A stretch of 64,000 nucleotides of DNA from Acidimicrobiaceae bacterium (GTDB lineage Bacteria; Actinomycetota; Acidimicrobiia; Acidimicrobiales; RAAP-2), in contig PLHJ01000006.1 of assembly GCA_003138895.1 (NCBI GenBank), positions 62,001 through 126,000 of the forward strand, written 5' to 3'. Shown one piece after another: positions 43,882 to 53,120 of this stretch. Every line of letters begins with the position of its first letter. Position 1 is the stretch's first letter. The notes beneath the pieces are model-generated. The model worked only from the letters and a program-made list of their open reading frames with translations. It did no database searches and was not told the DNA's origin. Position numbers and translations under genes: made by a program.

Positions 43882-44729
43882 GCGACTTCGTGGGCCGCGA
43901 CAACTTGCGCGTCGCCTCGAAGAATAAGCAGCGCTTCTTCTTCAGCCCTTCGAACTCGACGAACGCCAATATCTAATTTGTTGGCCGTGGCCTGCAAGGA
44001 GATGGGGGCGGCGCCGTTCAAGCCAAAGCGCAGCGACAAGACTTCGCGCTGTAGTTCGGTCAATTTGTCGAGTGCACCGCGGAGTTGCTCGTCGAGCATG
44101 TTTTGCTCAATCGTGCCAACCCAGTCGTCGTGGCTTGGAGCGACGAGGTCACCTAGCGTGGTCGCGGAGTCCGACGATGCCGGCTGGTCGAGTGACGCTG
44201 TCACACCGGCCAATCCTTCAAGGTTTCGTCGTTCGGCCTTGGTCATGCCCGTGGCTTCGGTCAGTTCATCGTCAGTGGGCTTACGCCCAAATATCGATGT
44301 GAGTTCTGCCGTCGTAGCTTCGAGACGCTGAAGCTGCTCTCCCACTTCGAGGGGGATACGAATTGTTCGTCCGTGTTGTTGCACGGCGCGCTGTAGCGCT
44401 TGGCGAATCCACCAGGTGGCGTACGTAGAAAATTTGAAACCGCGCTCCCAGTCGAACTTCTCGACGGCACGAAGCAGTCCGAACGTTCCCTCTTGGACGA
44501 GGTCGACCATTTCGACGCCACGGTCTTGGTAGCGACGCGCCCAGTGCAGCACCAGTCGTAGGTTGGCGGCGACCATTTGTTTCTTGGCTTCTTCGTCACC
44601 CTTGGTGACTCGTTTTGCCAGCTCAATTTGTTCGTCGTAGTTAGGCATTGGGTAGCGATCAAGATCGCGTAACAACAATCCCAACATGTCGTTCGTGTTC
44701 GCGGCGGGTCGTTGGTTGGAGGAATTCAT
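43878..44729 (-). CDS. RNA polymerase sigma factor, sigma-70 group 2
   Basis: Alternative sigma factor resembling the primary one but lacking region 1.1, 283 residues. The start is ATG 44729 with AAGGAG 5 nt upstream; an ATG at 44744 is less likely. Region 1.2 and 2 include NLRLVLHWARRYQDRG, VDLVQEGTFGLLRAVEKFDW and FSTYATWWIRQAL, the -10 recognition part. Regions 3 and 4 follow, with LTELQREVLSLRFGL and a recognition helix near GVRRVRRAEEEAL. Not ECF-type. A direct repeat lies in its leader. Confidence 0.93.
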   Translation of the reverse strand: MNSSNQRPAANTNDMLGLLLRDLDRYPMPNYDEQIELAKRVTKGDEEAKKQMVAANLRLVLHWARRYQDRGVEMVDLVQEGTFGLLRAVEKFDWERGFKFSTYATWWIRQALQRAVQQHGRTIRIPLEVGEQLQRLEATTAELTSIFGRKPTDDELTEATGMTKAERRNLEGLAGVTASLDQPASSDSATTLGDLVAPSHDDWVGTIEQNMLDEQLRGALDKLTELQREVLSLRFGLNGAAPISLQATANKLDIGVRRVRRAEEEALLILRGDAQVVAAHEVA

Positions 44730-44759
44730 AGCAACTCCTTGCACTACTGGGGGGTTAAA

Positions 44760-44783
44760 TACCGATAGTTTTTCCTACCGATA
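44760..44783 (-). promoter_or_regulatory. direct repeat TATCGGTA upstream of the sigma factor gene
   Basis: TACCGATA occurs at 44760-44767 and again at 44776-44783, 16 bp apart start to start. On the coding strand it reads TATCGGTA-n8-TATCGGTA, 31 bp before the start codon. The position suits an operator or an activator site; no factor is assigned. Confidence 0.4.
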
Positions 44784-44849
44784 CCTAACAAATTTACCAC
44801 ACGGTAAGTCCAGGTGGTGGAAATCTTATTTCCTTCTTAAATCTGGCGT

Positions 44850-45311
44850 TTAGGCAGAGGCTTCGGTGATGTGGGTCTTTTGGACCGGTCGGCCACCTCG
44901 GGCTTCGATGACCATATCTTCAAGGGTGTAACTCGATAGATGGCTGCGCATGTGGTTTCCCACGTCGGCCCAAACGGCGAGCAAGACACACTTGCCTTCG
45001 TGGTCACAGGCACCATTTTTGTGAGGTTCACCAAAATCACCGGCGACGATAGGCCCATCGACGGAAGCAACGATTTCGGCCAGGGTGATGTCACTGGCGG
45101 GACGAGAAAGTACGTAACCACCTCCGACACCGCGCTTGGAAAGTACGAGGCCCGCGCCTTTGAGTGACAAGAGAATCTGTTCCAGGTAGGGCTGGGGAAG
45201 TCCGGTGCGATCGGCAATGTCTCTCACGGAAGTGGGACCGGTCGTTTCTTCGTGCAAGGCCAGACTCAACAGAGCACGGCTGGCGTAGTCACCACGAGTA
45301 GAAACCTTCAC
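44850..45311 (-). CDS. Rrf2-family transcriptional regulator
   Basis: Winged-helix regulator of the IscR/CymR/NsrR group, 153 residues from GTG 45311, chosen because the family begins MKVSTRGDYA; the frame stays open to ATG 45383. The DNA-binding part reads TSVRDIADRTGLPQPYLEQI and GGGYVLSRP. A cysteine pair C-x5-C lies in GACDHEGKCVL, where IscR and NsrR have three iron-sulfur ligands; a third cysteine is not seen. It could hold a cluster with another ligand or none. It diverges from bpa. Confidence 0.88.
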   Translation of the reverse strand: MKVSTRGDYASRALLSLALHEETTGPTSVRDIADRTGLPQPYLEQILLSLKGAGLVLSKRGVGGGYVLSRPASDITLAEIVASVDGPIVAGDFGEPHKNGACDHEGKCVLLAVWADVGNHMRSHLSSYTLEDMVIEARGGRPVQKTHITEASA

Positions 45312-45389
45312 TCCTGCAGTGTACCCCTCGCTAACCAGAAAATCCCGGGAGGTCATGTTTGGCGAAGGTCGATTATCTGGCACACTGCC

Positions 45390-45890
45390 ATGGTGGAAAA
45401 CATTGATCCTTCTAGCGTTACCGTCGAACCCGACCAGGTGCTGCCTCCTGGTTCGGGCGAAAATAGCCAGTCCGAAGAAGAGGCGAGTGATTTCATTTCT
45501 CAGCCGGCCAAAGTCATGCGCATTGGTTCGATGGTGAAGTCGCTTCTCGACGAAGCTCGAAATGCGCCTCTCGATGAAGCGGGCAGGACTCGACTTCGCG
45601 AGATTTACGAGACCTCAATAAGTGAACTGACGGGCGCCTTGTCGAGCGACCTCGGCCTTGAACTTTCACGAATGGCGTTGCCATTTTCGTCCGAGGTTCC
45701 CACCGAATCGGAACTTCGCATCGCGCAGGCGCAACTCGTGGGTTGGTTGGAGGGCCTCTTTCATGGCATCCAGGCTTCAATATTTGCTCAACAAGCCGCT
45801 GCCGCCGCCCAGTTGCAACAAATGCGCGATCGTTCGCTGGGGGCGGGCCCGACCGACGGCCTACCCGCACGGCCCGGCACGTACCTGTAG
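45390..45890 (+). CDS. bpa: bacterial proteasome activator Bpa (DUF2587)
   Basis: ATP-independent ring activator of the 20S proteasome, 166 residues from ATG 45390. The helical core has DEARNAPLDEAGRTRLREI, SSDLGLELSRMALPF, LRIAQAQLVGWLEGLFHGIQ and AQLQQMR, closely following the Rv3780-type family. It ends in GTYL, equivalent to the GQYL tail that opens the proteasome gate. Its presence implies that the cell carries prcA/prcB, not in this window. Divergent from the Rrf2 gene across 78 bp. Confidence 0.95.
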   Translation: MVENIDPSSVTVEPDQVLPPGSGENSQSEEEASDFISQPAKVMRIGSMVKSLLDEARNAPLDEAGRTRLREIYETSISELTGALSSDLGLELSRMALPFSSEVPTESELRIAQAQLVGWLEGLFHGIQASIFAQQAAAAAQLQQMRDRSLGAGPTDGLPARPGTYL

Positions 45891-45991
45891 AGCCGGTCAA
45901 GCCACCAGGGCGTCACGGGTGTCCGGTAGGCTCGAACTCCCTCATTGTAATTACAGTGGGGTGAGTCAACGTGTGAGAGGTTTGAGGTCTG

Positions 45992-48900
45992 ATGGCCACT
46001 GACGGTTTTGTCCATCTACACAACCACACCGAATATTCGATGTTGGACGGGGCCGCACGAATTGAAGAACTTGTCATTGCGGCAAAAGCCGATGGACAAA
46101 AAGCTCTCGGTATCACCGACCACGGCAATCTTTACGGCGTAATTGAATTTTACGAAGTGTGTCGAAAGCACGACATCACACCCATCATCGGACTTGAGGC
46201 CTACATGGCCGCCGAGTCGCGCTTTGACCGACCGGTCCGACGAGGAAAGGTTGATGACACCGGCGGTGACGTTGAGGGTGGTCAAAAGTTGTATCACCAC
46301 ATCACGTTGTTAGCTACTTCAACACAGGGCTATCAGAACTTGATTCAGTTGTCGTCTCGTGCTTTTCTCGAGGGTTATTACTACAAACCTCGCCTCGACT
46401 GGGAGTTGCTCCAGGAACACAGTTCGGGTCTCATCGCAACCTCGGGATGCCTCGGTGGTGTCGTCCTACAGGCGTTACTGCAAGGCAACTACCAAAAGGC
46501 CGTGGAACTCGCGGGGCGTTTACAAAGCATTTTCGGTAAAGAAAACTTCTTCGTGGAGTTGCAAGATCACGGCATCCCCGATCAAGCACGGACCAATCCA
46601 CAATTGGTGCAACTCGCGCGCCAAATTAACGCGCCGCTCCTAGCCACGAACGACTTGCATTATGTGCACGCCCATGACGCCGAAATGCACGACGCGTTGC
46701 TCTGCATCGGTACCGGCTCGCTTGTTTCGGATCCCAACCGTTTTCACTTTGAAGGCAAGGAACATTATCTGAAGTCAGCCGCCGAGATGCGCTACCTCTT
46801 TCGAGAGTTACCCGAAGCGTGCGATAACACTTTGGTAATTGCCGAGCGAACTGACATCAAAATCGACTTCGACAATGACGCGTTGCCGGAATTTCCGACC
46901 CCCGAAGAATTCCCTGGGGAGAATCACACCCAACGGGCAAACCGTTATTTGCGCCATCTCACGTACCAGGGCGCGCGTGAGCGATATGGCGACGACCTGA
47001 GTGACACAGTGCGCGACCGTGTGGATTACGAACTACAGGTCATTGAGAATATGGAATTCGCCGACTACTTCTTGGTGGTGTGGGACCTTATTCGTTACGC
47101 GCACAGTGAGGACATTCGTGTGGGACCTGGTCGAGGATCCGCGGCCGGTTGCTGCGTGGCGTACTGCCTCAAGATCGTCGATATTGATCCGATCAGCAAC
47201 GGACTGATTTTTGAGCGGTTTTTGAATCCGGGAAGAAAGTCCATGCCCGACATTGACATGGACTTTGACGATCGTTATCGCGGCGAAATGATTCGTTACG
47301 CGAGTGAGACCTACGGGTCCGAACACGTGGCTCAAATCGTGACGTTCTCCACCATTAAGGCGCGCGCCGCGGTTCGTGACGCGGCTCGTGTGCTCGGGTT
47401 TACTGCCATGGTCGGTGACAAAATTGCCAAGGCAATGCCGCCACTGTTAATGGGCAAAGACGTACCGCTGGCTGCCTGTCTCACTAAAACCAAAGGGTTT
47501 GAGGACCGCTTCAACGAAGCTGCGGATCTTCGAAAGATGTACGAGACCGAACCGGACGCCAAGCGAACGATTGACGTGGCACTCGGTTTTGTTGACAAAC
47601 GACGACAAGACGGCATCCACGCAGCCGCCGTGGTCATTACGAAAGAACCGGTGACGAACTACGCGCCAGTGCAACGAAAGCCTGGACCTAACGGCAACAT
47701 CGACGACGCTCCCATCGTCACTCAATTTGAGATGAACACCATTGAGAAACTCGGTCTTTTGAAGATGGACTTCTTGGGACTTCGAAACCTCTCAATTATC
47801 GAACGCACCCTGGACAACATTGAACGCCGAACGGGCGAACGCGTGGACATCGATCACGTTCCTTTGGACGACGAGGAAGTATTCGCGATGTTGCGACTGG
47901 GCAATTCGATTGGCATCTTCCAACTCGAAAGTACGCCAATGCGAGCATTGATGCGGCGGTTGGCACCGACGAGTTTTCATGACGTGGCGGCGCTCGTCGC
48001 GCTCTATCGCCCCGGACCAATGGGTGAAAACGTTCACAACCACTACGCCGATAGAAAGAACGGTCGCCAGCGCGTTCTCTACGACCACGAAGATCTTGAA
48101 GAGATTTTGGGTGAAACCTACGGGTTGATGATTTATCAAGAGCACATCATGCGTGTCGCCACCAAGATCGCCGGCTATTCCATGACCGAAGCCGACAATC
48201 TTCGAAAGGCGTGCGGCAAGAAAATTCGCGAAATGATTGTCGCCGAACGAAGCAAGTTCATCGATGGCGCGGACCAAAACGGATATGGCCGAGCGCTGGG
48301 TGAAGTTCTCTTTGACAAAATCGAACCCTTCGCCGACTACGCCTTTGGCAAGAGCCACGCCTACGGATACGCACTGATTGCGTACCAGAACGCGTGGCTT
48401 AAGGCACACTATCCCGTGGAGTACCTCGCGGCGTTGCTCACCTCATTTAAAGACGACAAGGATAAAACGGCGCTGTACCTCGCGGAGGCCCGTGTGATGG
48501 GTATCACGGTGCGCGTACCCGATGTCAACGAGTCGTACGCGGATTTTGCGCCGAGTGTGAACTTCGATAACACGATCAACTTTGGAATGGCCGCCGTGCG
48601 TAACGTGGGCACGTCGCTCGTGGAACGTATCGTCAACGAACGAGAGGCGAACGGTCTTTTTTCATCGGTCTACGATTTCGTACGTCGCGTTGATCCCGCG
48701 GTGCTCAACAAGCGGTCGATGGAATCACTTATCAAGGCGGGAGCTTTTGACAGTTTCGGACTTCCTCGTCAAGGGCTCGCGCTCGTGATTGATGAACTCG
48801 TGGCGAAGACCCTTGATCGTCGAAAGGATCTCGCGGTGGGCATTTCGACACTTTTTGCGGCGATGAACGAAGCGAGCGAGGGCGGCGACTGGGAAGGGAC

Positions 48901-49558
48901 CGATGTCTCGATTCCCGCAACAGAGTTTGATCGACTTTCGCGACTGAATTTTGAACGAGAGATGCTTGGTCTTTACATTTCTGATCATCCGTTGCTGAGC
49001 GTCGAGCGCTCGCTTCGTCGTTCGACCGACGGCACCATTACGGAAATAAAAGAAGTGGCCGAACAATTAGGTGAACAAGGTGGAGTCCGCACCATTGGAG
49101 GCGTGCTGTCCGAAGTCCGATTACGCACATCGAAGAATGGCGACACCTGGGCGCAAGTTGTTGTGGAGGACCTGGGCGGGTCAATCGAAGTAAATGTCTT
49201 TGCCAAAGTGTTTGGCTCGTGTAGTGGGTTCTTGCAAAAGGACACTGTGGTGGTTATTCGTGGTCGAGTGGAGTGGCGTGATGAATCCGTGCGCTTCACC
49301 GCGCTCGAGGTGACAGTGCCCAAACTGGGCGAAGACGTTGAAGAATTACACCTTCGACTCGAACAAAAGGACCTCAACCAGGACGGTATGCGAGAACTTC
49401 GAGCGATTCTTGGTCGACACCCTGGGGCGACCGCCGTGATTTTGGAAGCGGGCCAGACCGGAAAGGCCTTTCGCTTAGGCGATGATGTGCGCGTTGATCT
49501 AAGCGGCGTGGCGGGCGAACTTCGCTCGCATTTTGGCCAAAACGTCATAGCGGGTTAG
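45992..49558 (+). CDS. dnaE: DNA polymerase III subunit alpha DnaE
   Basis: Replicative polymerase of the C family, 1188 residues. The N-terminal PHP domain is complete in its histidine motifs (FVHLHNHTEYSMLDGA, ITDHGNLYG, HHITLLA), so it may have exonuclease activity as in mycobacterial DnaE1. The palm domain carries the catalytic aspartates in GPGRGSAAG and PDIDMDFDD. Later parts are KMDFLGLRNLSII, the beta-clamp region and a C-terminal OB fold (GVRTIGGVLSEVRLR). The length fits DnaE1 and not DnaE2. Confidence 0.98.
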   Translation: MATDGFVHLHNHTEYSMLDGAARIEELVIAAKADGQKALGITDHGNLYGVIEFYEVCRKHDITPIIGLEAYMAAESRFDRPVRRGKVDDTGGDVEGGQKLYHHITLLATSTQGYQNLIQLSSRAFLEGYYYKPRLDWELLQEHSSGLIATSGCLGGVVLQALLQGNYQKAVELAGRLQSIFGKENFFVELQDHGIPDQARTNPQLVQLARQINAPLLATNDLHYVHAHDAEMHDALLCIGTGSLVSDPNRFHFEGKEHYLKSAAEMRYLFRELPEACDNTLVIAERTDIKIDFDNDALPEFPTPEEFPGENHTQRANRYLRHLTYQGARERYGDDLSDTVRDRVDYELQVIENMEFADYFLVVWDLIRYAHSEDIRVGPGRGSAAGCCVAYCLKIVDIDPISNGLIFERFLNPGRKSMPDIDMDFDDRYRGEMIRYASETYGSEHVAQIVTFSTIKARAAVRDAARVLGFTAMVGDKIAKAMPPLLMGKDVPLAACLTKTKGFEDRFNEAADLRKMYETEPDAKRTIDVALGFVDKRRQDGIHAAAVVITKEPVTNYAPVQRKPGPNGNIDDAPIVTQFEMNTIEKLGLLKMDFLGLRNLSIIERTLDNIERRTGERVDIDHVPLDDEEVFAMLRLGNSIGIFQLESTPMRALMRRLAPTSFHDVAALVALYRPGPMGENVHNHYADRKNGRQRVLYDHEDLEEILGETYGLMIYQEHIMRVATKIAGYSMTEADNLRKACGKKIREMIVAERSKFIDGADQNGYGRALGEVLFDKIEPFADYAFGKSHAYGYALIAYQNAWLKAHYPVEYLAALLTSFKDDKDKTALYLAEARVMGITVRVPDVNESYADFAPSVNFDNTINFGMAAVRNVGTSLVERIVNEREANGLFSSVYDFVRRVDPAVLNKRSMESLIKAGAFDSFGLPRQGLALVIDELVAKTLDRRKDLAVGISTLFAAMNEASEGGDWEGTDVSIPATEFDRLSRLNFEREMLGLYISDHPLLSVERSLRRSTDGTITEIKEVAEQLGEQGGVRTIGGVLSEVRLRTSKNGDTWAQVVVEDLGGSIEVNVFAKVFGSCSGFLQKDTVVVIRGRVEWRDESVRFTALEVTVPKLGEDVEELHLRLEQKDLNQDGMRELRAILGRHPGATAVILEAGQTGKAFRLGDDVRVDLSGVAGELRSHFGQNVIAG

Positions 49559-49601
49559 GACTAAAAAAGCTGGGTCCAAATCTCTCGTAGAATGTCTGCC
49601 T

Positions 49602-50273
49602 ATGGCAATGACGGTAACTACGAAGGACACGACAGCCCTCAATGATGCCGAGTTAGCCGAAATGGCTGACCTGTGCGTTGACCGAGAGCCTGGTTTCGAT
49701 ATTGGCTTTCTCTCTAAGCAACGTGAGGACTGGGTTTTGATCACCCAAGTGCGCGAAGGCAACAAGCTTCGGGCATATTCCTTTTGCACGCTGGAGAGAA
49801 TCGGCGGGACGCCCTCGCTGTTGGTGGGCTTGGCGCTCGTTGATCGAAACGCGAAGTCCGACCAAGCACTAAAAACCCTGCTGCACGATCAATTTCGACG
49901 AGCCTTGTTGGCCTTTCCCGATGAGGACGTCTTGCTCGGCACTCGTCTCACCACACCAGACGGCTTTCGGGCGTTTTTGGGCCTCGAAGACGTGGTACCT
50001 CGAGAGGGCTACAAGCCCACCGGCGAAGACCGAGCCTGGGGCCGTCGTTTAGCCAAGCGCTTCGGTGACGAAAAGGCCATTGATGACAAGACCTTCGTGA
50101 TGTCGTCGCTCAGTGGCCCCGTCGGGGGACTCGACTTTGTGGCCTCGAAGGCGTTGCCCTTGGAAGGTGCCGTCAATCTCTTTAAGCCCGTCAAGGCCGC
50201 TAAAGGGGAGCGTTTGGTGGTCTTTGGTTGGGCCATGGCCGAATCCCTGGCTTCGGGCAAGTTGCCAAAGTAG
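49602..50273 (+). CDS. conserved-looking hypothetical protein, 223 aa
   Basis: Not recognised. Predicted soluble and cytoplasmic, without signal peptide or membrane helices. The N-terminal half alternates beta and alpha elements (GFLSKQREDWVLITQVREG, LRAYSFCTLERIGGTPSLLVGLA), which loosely recalls an acetyltransferase (GNAT) fold, but no acetyl-CoA loop Q/RxxGxG/A can be seen. The C-terminal part has KTFVMSSLSGPVGGLDFVA and GERLVVFGWAMAESLASG. Codon use resembles its neighbours and a plausible start exists, so it is likely a real gene. It ends 2 nt from the next convergent gene. Confidence 0.7.
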   Translation: MAMTVTTKDTTALNDAELAEMADLCVDREPGFDIGFLSKQREDWVLITQVREGNKLRAYSFCTLERIGGTPSLLVGLALVDRNAKSDQALKTLLHDQFRRALLAFPDEDVLLGTRLTTPDGFRAFLGLEDVVPREGYKPTGEDRAWGRRLAKRFGDEKAIDDKTFVMSSLSGPVGGLDFVASKALPLEGAVNLFKPVKAAKGERLVVFGWAMAESLASGKLPK

Positions 50274-50275
50274 AT

Positions 50276-50995
50276 CTAGCCGCGGGGCAACAGTCCCGTG
50301 CAGATCTTGTAGCAGTGCCCGTCAATGGGTTGGGACAATGTCGTGAGCACGTAGGCCGGTCGAAAGCCGAGTGCGGTCGCGAGATCCTTGCCCGCGAGCG
50401 CCTCTCGACGAGTGGCTTCAATGGCACGAATGGCTTGGGCGTCCTCGCACACGAGCCACACGTCATCACCACCCCAACCAAAACGGACCCAGGTCGATCC
50501 ATCGTCGAGACGGCGAAGCAACTGAGGACCACGCTGCGCGGCGACCAACGCAATGCTCGGGCGTTCACCGCGAAACTCCCAGTACGGCGCACTCGGTCCG
50601 CGAAAACCAAATATGGGTCCGTCCATGGGAGCTTGCAGATGTTCAAACCACCGTCGAACTCGCCGTGTTCGGTACGTGCCAATGCGTCGGGGTAGTCCCT
50701 CGACGCTTACTGCTTCTACTTGGGCGAGATCGTCGTGTTCGATGTCGACCGCGAGTTCTGCTTCCACGACATCAAAGACTTCGAGGTCACTTTGCACGCC
50801 CGCCGGCCATGGGATACGCCAACGAACGAGCGCCTTGGACTTCAGATCAATCAGCGTCGTTGTTTCATTCGTTGAGCCGAGTACGAGTCCGAACATCGTG
50901 GAACTTGGCGAATAATCGGGTGATTCTCTTTCGGGAAGTCGCTCGACGAATTTCTTTGTGACGCGAGTGGGATTGTTTCGGCGAAAAATCGGCAT
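50276..50995 (-). CDS. hypothetical protein, 239 aa, coupled to the YyaL-like gene
   Basis: Not recognised. A soluble protein with an arginine-rich start (MPIFRRNNPTRVTKKF) and a mixed alpha/beta body containing GPIFGFRGPSAPYWEFRGE, TWVRFGWGGDDVWLV and an ending with a cysteine pair (GHCYKICTG). The ATG shares one base with the stop of the upstream YyaL/DUF255 gene (TGATG), so both are translated from one message and probably act together. A possible role next to a thioredoxin-domain protein is inference only. Confidence 0.7.
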   Translation of the reverse strand: MPIFRRNNPTRVTKKFVERLPERESPDYSPSSTMFGLVLGSTNETTTLIDLKSKALVRWRIPWPAGVQSDLEVFDVVEAELAVDIEHDDLAQVEAVSVEGLPRRIGTYRTRRVRRWFEHLQAPMDGPIFGFRGPSAPYWEFRGERPSIALVAAQRGPQLLRRLDDGSTWVRFGWGGDDVWLVCEDAQAIRAIEATRREALAGKDLATALGFRPAYVLTTLSQPIDGHCYKICTGLLPRG

Positions 50996-53007
50996 CAGTG
51001 GATTTCCTGGACACTACGAAGTTCATCTCGGAGCGCTTCGGGCGACGAAACGGGAAGTCGACAGACGCCGGCACGACAGACGTACACCAGTCCCGCAAGA
51101 CGGTCCTTCAAGAGAGGGGATGAACCGTTACCGGTGATGAGCACACTGTTGGGCACGAAGAACGATCGTACGTGGTTCACGAGCTCACTCGCTGCGCCGG
51201 GAGCAACGATTTCGACACCGTTGTCAACGAAGCCCCAGGCGTGCACGAGATCGACAACCGCCGCGGGGTGTTGGTTGAGCAGGGAGCCAGCAAGCTCACA
51301 GAGCCGTCGAGCAACGGCGCCCGCAAGTTCGTCGCCGGAGATAAGGGCGTACCGAGCGAGCGCGTTCGTCGCGGCCGCGTGACTCGAGGGCGTGGCGCCG
51401 TCGAAGATTTCTTTTGAACGAATGCGAACGTCGGTTACGACGTCGGCCGAAGAATAGAAACCTTGACCCGCGTTGGGATTAGTGGGGCTTGGTAGATCGC
51501 CGTCCCAGAAGTGCTTGATGAGATAGTGCGAACTCGAACCCGCGAGGTCAAGCCACGTTTCGTCGCCGGTTGCCTCAAAGGCACCGAGTAGTGCTTGGAG
51601 GTACCACGCCACGTCCGCGCACGTTGCGTACGAGCGGTGATTGCTCGTTCGCCACCAGAAGCCGTTGGCAAAGTGCGTCACGGCGAGTTGGCGAAGAAGC
51701 GTTCCACCGAGGACCACAAAATGCTCGTCACCACTTTCGAAGCACGCGACCGCGAACATCGCGTTCCATTCGAGAATCACCTTTTCGTCACGCGTAGGCT
51801 GTGGACGTAGGTCACGACTCGCTCGAAGGGCCTTAAGTGCCGGTTGCAAGTCCGATGAAGCAAGGAAGGGTTCACCGCCGGCGAGTCGAGGAATACTTCG
51901 ACCCTCGAAGGCACCTTCATCCTCAATGCGGTAACGGGCACACACCGCGGCGCTGAAGTCGGACAGTCCGGCATCGTTTAAGACGTTTTTGACTTCAATG
52001 CTCGTCCAAGTGACGTGAGCGCCTTCTTTTCCATCGCTGTCCGCGTCGAGCGACGACGCGTAGCCGTCCTCAACGTGGAGGTCGTTTTCAACGAAGGACA
52101 ACGTGTCGAGCGCAACGGTTCGCCACTCGGGGTGTTGCGGCAGTGCACGAGCCGCACGAAAATAAACGCTGGCGAGCAGTGCTTGGTCGGACAACATTTT
52201 TTCAAAATGCGGGACGTGCCATTCGTTATCGACGCTATAACGGGCGAAGCCTCCTCGAAGGTGGTCATAAAGTCCCCGTCGCGACATGGCGTCGAGCGTT
52301 GCCGTGATCGTGTCGGCAACGGTTATATCGCTAGCGAAAGGTAGAAGTGCCTCAACGTAACTTGGTCTCGGAAACTTTGGTGCGCCACCGAAACCGCCAT
52401 CCACGTGGAAGCGTTCTAAAAGATCGTCGCGCAGGAGTTTTGCGACGTCGCGCCACGAGGTCGTGTTCGAGGTGGGTTCCAAACGATCAACGAAGAGTGC
52501 CTCGGCGTCAACGGCGCCCGCAATTTCGTCAGCTTGTTGTTCAACGAGCTCGCGCTGGGCACTCCACGCGTCGCTCATAGCTCTCAGCAGGCGGGGAAAA
52601 CCCGGTGCGCCACCTCGGTCGACGGGCGGATAATAAGTCCCGGCCATGTAGGGACGTCCGTCGGGGGTCATGAAGACACTCATGGGCCAGCCGCCGCTGC
52701 CACTCACGATCTGGGTGGCTGACATATAAAGGGCGTCCACGTCGGGTCGTTCTTCGCGGTCGACTTTGATGGCAATGAATCCATCGTTTAATTGCCGGGC
52801 GATTTCGACGTTTTCAAATGACTCGTGGGCCATGACGTGGCACCAGTGACACGCCGCGTAACCAATCGACAGAAATATCGGTAGGTCCAGACGTGCGGCT
52901 TCCAAAAAGGCGTCGTCGCCCCATTCCCACCAGTTCACGGGATTCGTGACGTGCTGGCGTAGATAGGGCGAACTCAGTTGGCTGCCCACGTCGCGCAGTC
53001 GCGGCAT
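50995..53007 (-). CDS. YyaL/DUF255 family protein: thioredoxin-like and glycosidase-like domains
   Basis: Protein of 670 residues. The first 170 form a thioredoxin-fold domain with a CxxC motif in ACHWCHVMAHESFEN and the family signature DREERPDVDALYM, then GGWPMSVFMTPDG. The rest is an (alpha/alpha)6 barrel like that of family 88/N-acylglucosamine epimerase enzymes, with LRGGFARYSVDNEWHVPHFE. The family (SSP411/YyaL, 'spermatogenesis-associated') is widespread, but its reaction is unknown. No signal peptide. Confidence 0.92.
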   Translation of the reverse strand: MPRLRDVGSQLSSPYLRQHVTNPVNWWEWGDDAFLEAARLDLPIFLSIGYAACHWCHVMAHESFENVEIARQLNDGFIAIKVDREERPDVDALYMSATQIVSGSGGWPMSVFMTPDGRPYMAGTYYPPVDRGGAPGFPRLLRAMSDAWSAQRELVEQQADEIAGAVDAEALFVDRLEPTSNTTSWRDVAKLLRDDLLERFHVDGGFGGAPKFPRPSYVEALLPFASDITVADTITATLDAMSRRGLYDHLRGGFARYSVDNEWHVPHFEKMLSDQALLASVYFRAARALPQHPEWRTVALDTLSFVENDLHVEDGYASSLDADSDGKEGAHVTWTSIEVKNVLNDAGLSDFSAAVCARYRIEDEGAFEGRSIPRLAGGEPFLASSDLQPALKALRASRDLRPQPTRDEKVILEWNAMFAVACFESGDEHFVVLGGTLLRQLAVTHFANGFWWRTSNHRSYATCADVAWYLQALLGAFEATGDETWLDLAGSSSHYLIKHFWDGDLPSPTNPNAGQGFYSSADVVTDVRIRSKEIFDGATPSSHAAATNALARYALISGDELAGAVARRLCELAGSLLNQHPAAVVDLVHAWGFVDNGVEIVAPGAASELVNHVRSFFVPNSVLITGNGSSPLLKDRLAGLVYVCRAGVCRLPVSSPEALRDELRSVQEIH

Positions 53008-53120
53008 CGATTACGACCGTTGGTTCGGGGCTGGAAGTTGCACGGACCAATGCTAGGAGGCGAATTAGCGGTGCTTCGAAAGATGTGCTGAGAGTACGTC
53101 GGACCGTAGGCTCTAGCCCC

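Noticed and set aside
47792-48409. 205-codon minus-strand frame inside dnaE
   Set aside because: Shadow of dnaE, which has continuous homology through this part.
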